Notes: generated by a model from the letters alone, not told the origin. 64,000 bases of DNA from Mangrovimicrobium sp048323675 (GCF_048323675.1 NZ_JBLWFK010000006.1:248001-312000); one strand, 5' to 3'. Positions 26,063 through 35,289 are shown, counted from the stretch's first letter. Numbers and translations are program-made.

Positions 26063-27265
26063 TTACCTTGACCACACTGACTTCTGGGGCCGGAAGACCA
26101 GACTGAGATAGACTGCATTGGAATCGGCGCTATCTGGATCCAGATCTCTATCCTGGTAGGAGAACTGATACCGCCCCGATACATACCACGCCTCTGTAAT
26201 CCGATAATCCAGACCGAGACTCAACCTCGCAAAGTCACGGTCGTTTTTAATACGGTCATCCAGCGCGCCCCGCTGCCCTACGGTCAGCTCCGATTCAAAA
26301 TTACTGCGCTCGGTTACCCGGTAGCGATAGACCAAACCCAGCAGGTTCTCCTCCACCATCGTACCATTGGAACTGGGGCTGGGTTCACTCTTGATTTGCC
26401 CGCGGAAAAAGTGACGCTCGCCACGGTAATTTACCGTAGCGCGCAAATACAAACTATCATCATCTGAATCATCGGGGGGGGCAATTGGCAGGTTGGTTGA
26501 GTAGTCAGTACTCGACGACACCCAGCCAATCAGCAAGGTTGTTGTTGTTCGCTCGGAGAGATCGGAGTCGAATCCGGCTTGTAGCCCAGCGCCATCGGTC
26601 GAAACGGTTATATCCCCATCATTTTCGTATCGGCTGGCAAACCCCTGCAAACGTAAGCGGGTTCGCTCCGTCCACTGGTTGATCCATCCCGCGTAACCCG
26701 AGACAAAGTCGAAATCCTGAAAGAAATCTGAATCGTACTGCACATCCCGATAGTCTATCCCTGCAGTAAGCCCGTTTTTCTCAGTGAAAAAATGTGACCC
26801 GGAGGCCCCAACCGTGGCCATCTCGCGTCGAACGGCTTCCAGCCCGACCACACCGGTATCGAGGAATTCACTACTGCGGGTGGAATCGCGGGTATAGCCT
26901 GCATAGCCATTGAACTCGCTACGCTCGAACTTGTACTCCATATCTCCGCGCAGAAACTGGTCGTCACTGTCATACTCTTCGACATCGTACTTGGAAAACT
27001 TTAGTTCACCCTGGAGGGACGTTTTCAGTCGCTCATCCTCCGTGGCAAACGTCGCGGGGATTGTCAGTTGTCCACCCGAGATACTGACCTCGTTGTCCGG
27101 TGTCAACCGGACGTTGTCATTGTATTCGTAACCGGCTTCTACGCCGTATTCGAGCGAGTACTGATCCGCATAAGAAATTGTACTCAGTAGCGCAGCCACC
27201 CCTGAGAGAACTACCGGAATGTGGCGACGGATGAATTTGCTAACTGCCAGGCTAAAATTTTTCAT
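26063..27265 (-). CDS. Outer-membrane beta-barrel protein of the EPS locus
   Basis: A 400-residue protein with a signal peptide (residues about 1-33, ISYA|DQ) and alternating-hydrophobicity strands throughout, ending in an aromatic strand (AVYLSLVFRP). The YGVEAGYEYNDNVRLTP start and overall length match the uncharacterised PEP-CTERM-system-associated outer-membrane family; by function it may be the outer-membrane porin for the polymer. ATGA overlap with the export protein gene at 27262-27265 shows translational coupling. It ends a little past the canonical last strand (QKSVWSR). Confidence 0.8.
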   Translation of the reverse strand: MKNFSLAVSKFIRRHIPVVLSGVAALLSTISYADQYSLEYGVEAGYEYNDNVRLTPDNEVSISGGQLTIPATFATEDERLKTSLQGELKFSKYDVEEYDSDDQFLRGDMEYKFERSEFNGYAGYTRDSTRSSEFLDTGVVGLEAVRREMATVGASGSHFFTEKNGLTAGIDYRDVQYDSDFFQDFDFVSGYAGWINQWTERTRLRLQGFASRYENDGDITVSTDGAGLQAGFDSDLSERTTTTLLIGWVSSSTDYSTNLPIAPPDDSDDDSLYLRATVNYRGERHFFRGQIKSEPSPSSNGTMVEENLLGLVYRYRVTERSNFESELTVGQRGALDDRIKNDRDFARLSLGLDYRITEAWYVSGRYQFSYQDRDLDPDSADSNAVYLSLVFRPQKSVWSR

Positions 27266-27822
27266 GGCACAACCACCACGTCTCTGCTGTTTAATATAAT
27301 ATTTGAGGCGAGGTCCTCCCCGCTTTCGACTTTACTGTACCGAAAGGGGATCGCTACCTGGTTACCGTCACGACTACGGCGCAGTATACGAATGTCGTTC
27401 TGGGCCGCAAAGGGATTCAGGCCACCCGCCAACGCCAGTGCCTGTATGACGTCGGTATCGCTGGTAATGACGTATTCGCCTGGCCTGATCACCTTTCCAA
27501 TAACGTAGATCTTGTTTCCGCTGACACTGGCCAGTGAGACTACAACCCTGGGAGGGTCTTTCATGTACTTTTGCAACGCTGCGGCTATTTTATCGGCCAC
27601 TTGTTCGGGTGTTGCGGCACTGGTATCGATCTCACCTGCCATGGGCAAGCTGATTTTCCCATCGGGCCGCACCAGGACCTCCTGGCTCAGGCTGTCCTCG
27701 TTCCACACATCGATGCGTAACATATCCCCAGGATTGACGGTGTACGGTGATGCGATGACACTGAGACAACAGGTCAAGAACGCAAAAAGTAGACTTGCTC
27801 GAAAGCCTATTCTATTTAACAT
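27262..27822 (-). CDS. Polysaccharide export protein (Wza-like, short form)
   Basis: A 186-residue periplasmic protein with a signal peptide ending near residue 24 (VIA|SPY). A Poly_export domain (PYTVNPGDMLRIDVWNEDSLSQEVLVRPDGKISLPMAGEI) is followed by one SLBB-type domain (GKVIRPGEYVI...ALALAGGLNPFA). It lacks the C-terminal membrane-spanning helix of Wza, matching the short export proteins of XrtA loci, which work with a separate barrel protein. First gene of the assembly operon. The ATG at 27822, with a GGGGGGTGG-type ribosome-binding stretch, is preferred to a start nine codons upstream. Confidence 0.88.
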   Translation of the reverse strand: MLNRIGFRASLLFAFLTCCLSVIASPYTVNPGDMLRIDVWNEDSLSQEVLVRPDGKISLPMAGEIDTSAATPEQVADKIAAALQKYMKDPPRVVVSLASVSGNKIYVIGKVIRPGEYVITSDTDVIQALALAGGLNPFAAQNDIRILRRSRDGNQVAIPFRYSKVESGEDLASNIILNSRDVVVVP

Positions 27823-28177
27823 GGCCACCCCCCCATCCAAGTACATCAAATCTTAGTACACTTACCAAGGGATTGGGCAAGATTGATTACTGCAGATAAA
27901 TCACAATCAGACCACGCCTCACGTGAACCCAGATCACACAAGGTAGCGAGTTATACCACCTAGTCAGCGCCAACGCCGATACAGAAGACGGCGTAATTGC
28001 AGAAGCCAAGGACTGACATCAGCAGGCCTGGTCAGGTCGATATCTTCAGCCACCATGCCGACACGCCGCATCCACCTGTCAGTGTCGCCAACACAATCCA
28101 CCTGTTTCGAGGCATCAGCAGAAAAAACTGCGGTGCCCGCACTGCCCGACCGAATCGCAAGCGCGCTCGGCACCTGA
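27823..28177. other. Gap upstream of the export operon
   Basis: About 355 bases between the export protein gene and the hypothetical gene upstream. It should hold the promoter of the assembly operon. A minus-strand frame (27964-28239, about 91 codons) is open here and overlaps the end of the upstream gene by 62 bases, but it has no recognisable domain or clear ribosome-binding site, so it is not called as a gene. Confidence 0.4.
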
Positions 28178-28633
28178 CTATTCGTTACCGGATCCCGCAG
28201 ACATGGAAGGCCGCCGACGCGCGACAACTCCGAAACCAAGAAGCACGGATAACGCCAGCCATATTACGTTCAGTGTAGTATCATCTTTCCTTGCCTGCAC
28301 AGCACTGTCGCTGCCCCCTCCTCCAACGACACCGGAAACCGGATCTGCAACGTCCAGGTCATTAGTCTGGAGCTCGACATTGGCGATCAGCAACTGTCCG
28401 CTGGTCGGGTTTGAATCGGAATAGATACGCTGACCATCTGAGCCAATGGTACCGGAATCGAAACCGGATGCGACACTGACTGAAGAGCCAACCGAACGAT
28501 CCGACTCCGCGGGATGTCCGAAAGTCGACGAATCAGGATTTTCAGCTTGTACGGGCATCAAGCCCAAAAATGAAGTCAACGTGCCAACGGCCAAGACCGC
28601 GCGTGCACCTCTGTTCCCTATGAAAAAGCTCAT
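28178..28633 (-). CDS. Small secreted protein with C-terminal sorting-signal-like tail
   Basis: A 151-residue protein of unknown family. It has a signal peptide (about 1-30, ending VQA), a Ser/Gly/Asp-rich low-complexity middle, then a C-terminal hydrophobic helix (VIWLALSVLLGFGVVA) followed by RRR. That tripartite tail resembles bacterial C-terminal sorting signals such as PEP-CTERM, but the Pro-Glu-Pro box in front of the helix is missing and a further ten residues follow the arginines. ATG at 28633 with AAGGTGAG upstream. It lies at the head of an XrtA-type export operon, so it might be a variant exosortase substrate or simply a tail-anchored periplasmic protein. Confidence 0.55.
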   Translation of the reverse strand: MSFFIGNRGARAVLAVGTLTSFLGLMPVQAENPDSSTFGHPAESDRSVGSSVSVASGFDSGTIGSDGQRIYSDSNPTSGQLLIANVELQTNDLDVADPVSGVVGGGGSDSAVQARKDDTTLNVIWLALSVLLGFGVVARRRPSMSAGSGNE

Positions 28634-28642
28634 GGAACTCAC

Positions 28643-29003
28643 CTTGTACCTTGCCCTTGATTACTGCACTGCCGATAAATTTTTTACTTGCAGTCAGGAC
28701 GTAAACTAATCCCTCAGCTATTGGATAGGTTTAGCACAAGATGGATATCCTGCTCGGAATTGATCGCCATCTTTCCAAATTTTCACGGAACTGTGAGGCG
28801 GGTCACAGTTTTGCTCTGGCATACTCTCCTGGACAGAGAGATGATTAGCGGCTAGCCTCAAAATGGCTCATACAATTGCTGGCGTGGGCATATGGGTTCA
28901 GACTGATGACGGTGAACAGGAAGGGTCAGAGCCTATCCATGCCAATTAGACGTAGACGAGAGCGATCGGTGATAGCGGGCTGGATGACTGGATGCGGTGA
29001 GCT
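28643..29003. other. Intergenic gap between EPS locus and housekeeping block
   Basis: About 360 bases with no gene-length frame, RNA gene or clear repeat. Base composition changes here from the EPS locus to the GC-rich housekeeping block. The promoter of the gene at 28178-28633 must lie in its first part. Confidence 0.4.
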
Positions 29004-29351
29004 TTAATCCTCTCCGCCAGACTGCGGCGGACCCGCCGAAAACGGGAAGCTGGCAATATTGCTGCCGGGGGCGGCAGGCTTGAAATCCGACACTTTGACC
29101 GATCCCTCTTTCTCCACCTCGTCGATCCGGATAATCGACTGCAGCGGAATATAGGACCGCGCCACGCCACTGAACTCGTGCTTCAGCTTTTCCTCGCTCG
29201 GGTCTACCAGAATCTGCGAGCGCTCCCCGAAGACGAACTCCTCGACCTCGATAAAGCCCCACATGTCACTCTGGTAAATCTGGCGCGCGAAGACCTCGAA
29301 CACCTGGCCTCCATTCTGGAAAATCACCTTGTAGACGGGTTGAGCTGGCAT
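29004..29351 (-). CDS. DUF1820 family protein
   Basis: A 115-residue cytoplasmic protein starting MPAQPVYKVIFQNGGQVFEVFARQIY, which matches the DUF1820 family of gammaproteobacteria. Function is unknown. The family is commonly found beside miaB, and here it is divergent from miaB. The ATG at 29351 is preceded by GAGGAG four bases away, which decides the start over an in-frame upstream extension of 38 codons. Confidence 0.8.
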   Translation of the reverse strand: MPAQPVYKVIFQNGGQVFEVFARQIYQSDMWGFIEVEEFVFGERSQILVDPSEEKLKHEFSGVARSYIPLQSIIRIDEVEKEGSVKVSDFKPAAPGSNIASFPFSAGPPQSGGED

Positions 29352-29543
29352 GGACTCCTCGTAGCGTGGTATCGCTCGCCTGCGGCGCAGGCACCACCGG
29401 ATTTGGGGGGGCGGCAATAGTACCACCATCAGGGCGAAATACCAGCCTGAATGCCGCGCCGGCACTGGGCTTTAACGGCCCCAGCCGGTATAATCGCGCC
29501 CCTTTTCCCAGAGTACGCCCACAGGCGGCGAACAGCAAACCCG

Positions 29544-30884
29544 GTGAGCAGGAAACTTTACATCCAGACCCACGGCTGCCAGATGAACGAATACGACTCC
29601 GCTCGTATGCGCGACCTGCTGGGCGAGTCCCACGACCTGGAGACCACGGAAAACCCCGAGGAAGCCGACGTCCTGCTGCTAAACACCTGTTCCATAAGGG
29701 AAAAAGCCCAGGAGAAAGTCTTCCACCAGCTCGGCCGCTGGAAGCACCTGAAGCAGAAGAACCCCGACCTCATCATCGGCGTCGGCGGCTGCGTGGCCAG
29801 CCAGGAAGGCGAGGCCATCGGCAAGCGCGCGCCCTACGTGGACATCGTCTTCGGCCCGCAGACCCTGCACCGCCTGCCGGAAATGATCGACCAGCGCAAC
29901 GCCCAAAGCGGGCCCGGCGGCACCATCGTGGTGGACATCAGCTTCCCCGAGATCGAGAAATTCGACCGCCTGCCCGAACCCAAGGTCGAGGGTCCTACAG
30001 CCTTCGTCTCCATCATGGAAGGCTGTTCCAAGTACTGCACCTTCTGCGTGGTGCCCTACACACGCGGCGAGGAAGTCTCCCGGCCGCTGGACGACGTGAT
30101 CGCCGAGATCGCGCATCTGGCCGCGGGCGGGGTGCGCGAGGTCAACCTGTTGGGCCAGAACGTCAACGCCTTCCGCGGCGCGACCCACGACGGCCAGGTC
30201 GCCGATTTCGCCGAACTGCTGCACTACGTGGCGAAGATTCCCGGCATCGAGCGCATCCGCTACACCACCTCCCACCCGGTGGAGTTCTCCGACGCCCTGA
30301 TCGACGCCTACGCGGACATCCCCCAGCTGGTGGACCACCTGCACCTGCCGGTGCAGAGCGGCTCGGACCGGGTACTGGCGGCGATGAAACGCAGCCACAC
30401 CGCGCTGGAATACAAGTCCAAGATTCGCCGTTTGCGCAAGATCCGCCCCGATATCAGCATTTCCTCGGATTTTATCGTCGGTTTCCCCGGAGAAACCGAG
30501 GCGGACTTCGCCGCGACGATGAAGCTGATCGAGGATATCGGCTTCGACACCTCCTTCAGCTTCGTCTACAGCGCCCGCCCGGGTACCCCGGCCTCGGACC
30601 TCCCGGACGATACCCCGGAAGAGGTGAAAAAGCAGCGCCTGCAAATCCTGCAGACCCGCATTATCCAGCACGCCCAGTCCATCAGCCGGCGCATGGTGGG
30701 TACGCGGCAGCGCATCCTGGTGACCGGGGTCTCGAAAAAGGACCCGGGGCAGCTGCAGGGGCGCACCGAGAACAACCGCGTGGTCAACTTCCACTGCGAC
30801 GACCTCTCACTGATCGGCGGCTTCGCCGATGTCGATATACTCGAAGCCCTGCCCAACTCCCTGCGCGGTGTGCTCGCCGCCTGA
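29544..30884 (+). CDS. miaB: tRNA-2-methylthio-N6-dimethylallyladenosine synthase
   Basis: A 446-residue radical-SAM methylthiotransferase that converts i6A37 to ms2i6A37 in tRNAs reading UNN codons. The N-terminal UPF0004 domain holds the second cluster cysteines (THGCQMNEYDS, LNTCSIREKA, GVGGCVA). The radical SAM CxxxCxxC is CSKYCTFC, and a C-terminal TRAM domain follows (QRILVTGVSKK...GRTENNRVVNF). GTG at 29544 gives the family-standard start VSRKLYIQTHGC; an upstream ATG at 29451 would add 31 atypical residues. Starts the conserved miaB-ybeZ-ybeY-corC-lnt run. Confidence 0.95.
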   Translation: MSRKLYIQTHGCQMNEYDSARMRDLLGESHDLETTENPEEADVLLLNTCSIREKAQEKVFHQLGRWKHLKQKNPDLIIGVGGCVASQEGEAIGKRAPYVDIVFGPQTLHRLPEMIDQRNAQSGPGGTIVVDISFPEIEKFDRLPEPKVEGPTAFVSIMEGCSKYCTFCVVPYTRGEEVSRPLDDVIAEIAHLAAGGVREVNLLGQNVNAFRGATHDGQVADFAELLHYVAKIPGIERIRYTTSHPVEFSDALIDAYADIPQLVDHLHLPVQSGSDRVLAAMKRSHTALEYKSKIRRLRKIRPDISISSDFIVGFPGETEADFAATMKLIEDIGFDTSFSFVYSARPGTPASDLPDDTPEEVKKQRLQILQTRIIQHAQSISRRMVGTRQRILVTGVSKKDPGQLQGRTENNRVVNFHCDDLSLIGGFADVDILEALPNSLRGVLAA

Positions 30885-31283
30885 CTTGATGCCGACCTGG
30901 TTTGAACAGTGCATCGGCATTGCCGGTGCTTCCGGCTTGGCTGGCGGGTTTTGTCTGCACAGTTCCTCAGGCGCGCCTGGGTGTATTCGGACCGTAGGGA
31001 GCATCCGGCTCGTGAGAGGTGTTGATGCAGGTGATTGCCACTGGAACCGTGTGGCGACATGGATGTCGCCACCCGAGCCTGCACACGGACGTGCGCTTTT
31101 TGGCGTGTTCCAGTGGCAATCACCTGCATCAGCGCCGGGTAATGTGCTCCAATATTTCCGAATCCCTACGGGAGAGCATCCCCAAAACCAGCCCCGAATC
31201 GACCAAACCAAGCGGTTGACGCAGCCAGATTCCGAGTTATCCTTTAAGCCTATACACACTGCCCGCATGGGCCCCAGACCAGA
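30885..31283. other. Gap between miaB and ybeZ carrying a palindromic element
   Basis: This 399-base gap holds no gene. Its main content is the palindromic element at 31018-31136. miaB and ybeZ are usually close together, so the element has probably enlarged the gap. Confidence 0.6.
31018..31136. repeat. Variable-arm palindromic element, copy 1
   Basis: Two 30-base arms (31018-31047 and 31107-31136) are complementary, 28 Watson-Crick pairs and two G-T pairs, with an uninterrupted 25-bp stretch at 31023-31047/31107-31131. The 59-base centre contains a 10-bp hairpin (GTGGCGACAT / ATGTCGCCAC) and a smaller GCAC/GTGC hairpin followed by GCGCTTTTTGGCG. The centre and the inner GGAAC/GTTCC of the arms recur at 35577-35694, whereas the outer arms do not. 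Confidence 0.85.
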
Positions 31284-32345
31284 TTGACTAGCGAACCTCC
31301 TTCACAGAGCCCGGCTCCCGAGCCGGTCGACACACAGCTCCTGACCCTCGAACCCAATGACCCGCGTCATCTGGCCATGCTCTGCGGCCAGCTGGACCGT
31401 CATTTGCGGCAGATCGAGGAGCGCCTGGGCGTGCGCATCCACAACCGCGGCAACGAGTTCCGGGTCAATGGGCCGGAACCCCAGGCGACGGCGGCGAAGC
31501 ACCTGCTGCGCCAGCTGTACGCCGAGATCTGCCAGGGCATCGGTCTGTCGCCGGAATCCCTGCACCTGCACCTGAACCAGGCGGGCCTGGAATCCCTGGC
31601 GGAAGCCGCGGAGTCCGAGGCGGCCACCGACGCGATCCAGGTGATCCGCACCCGCCGCGCGGCGATCAAGCCGCGGGGCAAGAACCAGCTCGGTTACGTG
31701 CGCGCGATCAAGCACTGCGACATCAACTTCGGCATCGGCCCGGCGGGCACCGGCAAGACTTACCTGGCGGTGGCCTGCGCGGTGGAAGCGCTGCTGGAGG
31801 AGAAGGTGCGCCGCATCCTGCTGGTGCGCCCGGCGGTGGAAGCGGGCGAGAAGCTCGGCTTCCTGCCCGGCGACCTGGCGCAGAAGATCGACCCCTACCT
31901 GCGCCCGCTCTACGACGCCCTCTACGAGATGCTCGGTTTCGAGACGGTCAACAAGTACATCGAGCGCAGCATCATCGAGGTGGCGCCCCTCGCGTTCATG
32001 CGCGGGCGCACGCTGAACAATGCGTTCATCATCCTCGACGAGGCGCAGAACACCACCCGTGAGCAGATGAAGATGTTCCTCACCCGGATCGGCTTCGGCT
32101 CCACCGCGGTGATCACCGGCGACGCCACCCAGATCGACCTGCCGCGGGGCGCCCAGTCAGGGCTGACCCACGCCGGCAATATCCTGCGCGACGTGGACGG
32201 CATCAGTTTCACCTGGTTCGCCAACAAGGACGTGGTTCGCCACCCGCTGGTACAGCGCATCGTGGAAGCCTACGAAGTCCACGAGGACAAGGCCACGCCG
32301 CTGGACGCCCCCCGGGACGCCCCGCGCGAAAAGCGCAAGCCGTGA
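31284..32345 (+). CDS. ybeZ: PhoH-like NTPase YbeZ
   Basis: A 353-residue PhoH-family ATPase. An N-terminal KH-like part (about 30-100) precedes the P-loop GIGPAGTGKTYLA (about 150-162); Walker B is AFIILDEAQNTT, then QMKMFLTRIGFGS and VITGDATQIDLP. It works with the endonuclease YbeY in rRNA maturation and ribosome quality control. In this frame the closing TAA at 31245 leaves TTG at 31284 as the only usable start. Its last codon overlaps the ybeY GTG start by four bases. Confidence 0.92.
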   Translation: MTSEPPSQSPAPEPVDTQLLTLEPNDPRHLAMLCGQLDRHLRQIEERLGVRIHNRGNEFRVNGPEPQATAAKHLLRQLYAEICQGIGLSPESLHLHLNQAGLESLAEAAESEAATDAIQVIRTRRAAIKPRGKNQLGYVRAIKHCDINFGIGPAGTGKTYLAVACAVEALLEEKVRRILLVRPAVEAGEKLGFLPGDLAQKIDPYLRPLYDALYEMLGFETVNKYIERSIIEVAPLAFMRGRTLNNAFIILDEAQNTTREQMKMFLTRIGFGSTAVITGDATQIDLPRGAQSGLTHAGNILRDVDGISFTWFANKDVVRHPLVQRIVEAYEVHEDKATPLDAPRDAPREKRKP

Positions 32346-32821
32346 ACCTGCAACTCGACATCCAGAAAGCCAGCACCGAGCCGACTCCCGACGAGGAGGA
32401 CATACGGCGCTGGATCACCTGTGCCCTGGCCGGACGCCGCAGTGCCGACAGTGAAATCAGCCTGCGCCTCGTGGACAGCGAGGAAATGGCCGAGCTGAAC
32501 GGCACCTACCGCGGCAAGCACGGGCCCACCAACGTACTCTCCTTCCCGGCGGACCTGCCCGCGGAACTCGAATTGCCGCTGCTGGGCGATATCGTGATCT
32601 GTGTGCCGGTGGTGGCCGCGGAGGCCGCCGAACAGGGCAAGCCCCTGCAGGCCCACTGGGCGCACATGGCGGTGCACGGCACGCTGCACCTGCTCGGCTA
32701 CGACCACATCGACGACGACGAAGCGTGCGAGATGGAAGGCCTGGAGACGGCCATTCTCGCGGAACTCAACTTTCCCTGTCCCTACCGGGACGAGCACTGC
32801 ACGGAGCAAACGGGCGCATGA
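32342..32821 (+). CDS. ybeY: Endoribonuclease YbeY
   Basis: A 159-residue single-domain zinc-dependent endoribonuclease for 16S rRNA 3'-end maturation. The metal-binding motif HGTLHLLGYDH (His at about 112, 116 and 122) is intact, preceded by the family segment TNVLSFPAD and LGDIVIC. GTG start overlapping the ybeZ stop; its own stop overlaps the corC ATG (ATGA at 32818-32821), so the three genes are translationally coupled. Confidence 0.95.
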   Translation: MNLQLDIQKASTEPTPDEEDIRRWITCALAGRRSADSEISLRLVDSEEMAELNGTYRGKHGPTNVLSFPADLPAELELPLLGDIVICVPVVAAEAAEQGKPLQAHWAHMAVHGTLHLLGYDHIDDDEACEMEGLETAILAELNFPCPYRDEHCTEQTGA

Positions 32822-33663
32822 GCGACGACCACTCAGGCAACGACAATGGCGAGAAGTCCTGGCTGGACAAGATCAGCCAGATTTTTTCCAGCGAGCCGCG
32901 TACCCGGAGCGACCTCGAGGGCGTGCTGGCGGTCGCCGCGGAGAACGAGGTCATCGACCCCGACGCCCGCAGCATCATGGAGGGCGCCATGCAGGTCAGC
33001 GACATGCAGGTGCGCGACATCATGATTCCCCGCGCGCAGATGGAGCTGATCAAGGCCGATTCCAGCCTCGAGGACCTGCTGCCGCAGATCATCCGCTCCG
33101 CCCACTCCCGCTACCCGGTGATCGGCGAGAGCCCCGACGACATCCTCGGCATCCTGCTGGCCAAGGACCTGCTGCCGCAGATCCTCAACAAGGACCACAG
33201 CGAGTTTCGCATCGAGGACCTGCTGCGCCCCGCGGTGGTGGTACCGGAGAGCAAGCGCCTCAACGTACTGCTGCGCGAGTTCCGCGAGAACCGCAACCAC
33301 ATGGCGATCGTCATCGACGAGTACGGCGGCGTCGCCGGCCTGGTCACCATCGAGGACGTGCTGGAGGAGATCGTCGGCGAAATCGAGGACGAGACCGACG
33401 TGGAGGAAGACCGCTTCATCCGCAAGATCTCGGACGACGACTTCTTCGTCAAGGCGCTGACTCCGATCGAGGATTTCAACGACTACTTCGACGCCCGCTT
33501 CAGCGACGATGAATTCGACACCATCGGCGGGCTGGTGATCCAGGCCCTCGGCCACATGCCCGCGCGCAACGAGATCGCCGTGATCGAGGACTACGAATTC
33601 AAGGTCATCAACGCCGACCAGCGCAAGATCCACAGCCTGCGCATGCGTCCGCTGCGCCAGTAA
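32818..33663 (+). CDS. corC: CorC-type CBS-domain protein
   Basis: A 281-residue cytoplasmic protein with two CBS domains (about 65-180; VRDIMIPRAQMELI and LLAKDLLPQIL) and a C-terminal CorC_HlyC domain (about 195-275). The ending FKVINADQRKIHSLRMRPL is typical. The family is linked to magnesium/cobalt efflux and to transporter regulation. ATG at 32818 chosen because it overlaps the ybeY stop. Confidence 0.92.
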   Translation: MSDDHSGNDNGEKSWLDKISQIFSSEPRTRSDLEGVLAVAAENEVIDPDARSIMEGAMQVSDMQVRDIMIPRAQMELIKADSSLEDLLPQIIRSAHSRYPVIGESPDDILGILLAKDLLPQILNKDHSEFRIEDLLRPAVVVPESKRLNVLLREFRENRNHMAIVIDEYGGVAGLVTIEDVLEEIVGEIEDETDVEEDRFIRKISDDDFFVKALTPIEDFNDYFDARFSDDEFDTIGGLVIQALGHMPARNEIAVIEDYEFKVINADQRKIHSLRMRPLRQ

Positions 33664-33672
33664 GCGCGACCT

Positions 33673-35190
33673 GTGTCTGTATTGCGAGACCGGCTGCTGA
33701 CCTTCCTGGTCGCGCCGCTGGCCGGTGCGCTCGTCACCCTGTCGCTGGCGCCCTTCAACCTGTGGCCCGCCGGCATCGTCAGCTGCGGCCTGCTGGCCTG
33801 GCTGCTCAGCACCTGCAGCCCGCGGGTCGCGCTGCTGCGCGGCTGGTGCTATGGCTTCGGCCTGTTCGGCAGCGGGGCCTCCTGGGTCTACGTCAGCATC
33901 CACGTCTACGGCTATGCCTCGGTGCCGCTGGCGACCCTGCTCACCGCCCTGTTCTGCGCCGGCCTGGCGCTGGTTCACGCCCTGTTCGGCTGGACCTACG
34001 CCCGCTACGTGCGCCCACTGCCCGGCGGCATGCTGCTCGGGTTCCCCCTGCTCTGGGTGATTTTCGAGTGGCTGCGGGGCTGGATTTTCACCGGCTTCCC
34101 CTGGCTCTACCTGGGCTACGCCCACACCGATACCTGGATTGCCGGCTGGGCGCCGATCGGCGGCGTCTTCTTCCTCTCCTTCATCTGCGCGATCACCGGC
34201 ACCATCGTCTTCCTCGCCTGGCGCAGCCGGCAACCGATGACCATCGCGACCTATGCGGTGATCGGGGTCACCCTGTGGGCGGGCGGGGCGGTACTGCGCC
34301 CCATCGAATGGGTGGTGCCGGCCAGTCCGGATCCCATGGCCGTGGCGATCGTCCAGCCCAATGTCCCCCAGGAGCACAAGTGGGACCGGCGCTATTACCG
34401 CGACATCCTGGGCCAGCTGAAACGTGCAACCATGCCCCTGCTGGGCAGCGACATCGTGGTCTGGCCGGAGGCTGCAGTACCCAACTTCTACCAGGACGCG
34501 CGCGAGTTCATCGACCCGATCGCCGGGCAGGCGGCGCTGCTGGATACCACCCTGATCACGGGCATTCCCTACCGCGACAGCGATGGCAGCTACTACAACA
34601 GCATCATTGCCCTGGGCGGCGGCGAGGGGGTCTACTTCAAGCACCACCTGGTGCCCTTCGGCGAATATGTCCCGCTGGAAGACCTGTTGCGCGGCCTGAT
34701 CGCCTTCTTCGATCTGCCGATGTCCAGTTTCAGCGGCGGCCCACGCAAGCAGGAGGCGCTGCGCGCGGGCGCTTTCCGGGTGGCGCCGTCAATCTGCTAC
34801 GAGATTGTCTACCCGGAGCAGGTCTCCTGGGGCGCTCGCCGTGCGGACCTGCTGGTCACAGTGAGCAACGACAGCTGGTTCGGCCACAGTATCGGCCCGC
34901 TGCAACACTTGCAGATGGCGCAGATGCGGGCGCTGGAGAACGGCCGCTACCTGATTCGCGGCACCAACAACGGGGTCTCGGCGATCATCGACCATCGCGG
35001 GCGGATTGTGGCGCAGTCGGAGCAGTTCGTTTCGACTGTGCTGACGGGCCAGGTAGAGCCGATGCTGGGCAAGACGCCCTTCGGCAGTTTCGGCACGCAT
35101 CCGATTGTGCTGACCTGTTTTGTGGGCTTGCTGCTGATGTACCTGCTGTATGTGGGGCTTTGGCGGGATAACGATTCGGACTCTGACTGA
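33673..35190 (+). CDS. lnt: Apolipoprotein N-acyltransferase
   Basis: A 505-residue inner-membrane enzyme that adds the third acyl chain to the N-terminal Cys of lipoproteins. About seven transmembrane helices surround a nitrilase-like periplasmic domain. The catalytic triad is visible: Glu in VVWPEAAVP (about 266), Lys in YFKHHLVPFGEY (about 322) and Cys in SICYEIVYP (about 375). GTG start nine bases after corC. Its length matches E. coli Lnt. Confidence 0.95.
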   Translation: MSVLRDRLLTFLVAPLAGALVTLSLAPFNLWPAGIVSCGLLAWLLSTCSPRVALLRGWCYGFGLFGSGASWVYVSIHVYGYASVPLATLLTALFCAGLALVHALFGWTYARYVRPLPGGMLLGFPLLWVIFEWLRGWIFTGFPWLYLGYAHTDTWIAGWAPIGGVFFLSFICAITGTIVFLAWRSRQPMTIATYAVIGVTLWAGGAVLRPIEWVVPASPDPMAVAIVQPNVPQEHKWDRRYYRDILGQLKRATMPLLGSDIVVWPEAAVPNFYQDAREFIDPIAGQAALLDTTLITGIPYRDSDGSYYNSIIALGGGEGVYFKHHLVPFGEYVPLEDLLRGLIAFFDLPMSSFSGGPRKQEALRAGAFRVAPSICYEIVYPEQVSWGARRADLLVTVSNDSWFGHSIGPLQHLQMAQMRALENGRYLIRGTNNGVSAIIDHRGRIVAQSEQFVSTVLTGQVEPMLGKTPFGSFGTHPIVLTCFVGLLLMYLLYVGLWRDNDSDSD

Positions 35191-35289
35191 GTCCGGAGTT
35201 GTGGTTTTGCGGTCCTGATCCCTCACTCTCGAAAGTATTTAATCCGGATACTGTGACTCTTATCTGGGCGAGCTCCGAACCCGGGCCGC

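Noticed and set aside
27964..28239. A 91-codon minus-strand frame downstream of the sorting-tail protein
   Set aside because: It overlaps the end of a better-supported gene by 62 bases, has no clear ribosome-binding site and no recognisable domain; a competing plus-strand frame covers the same bases.
31018..31136. Palindromic element as an integron attC site
   Set aside because: attC sites have conserved outer ends and a variable centre; here the reverse is seen, there is no integrase and no cassette-like gene order.
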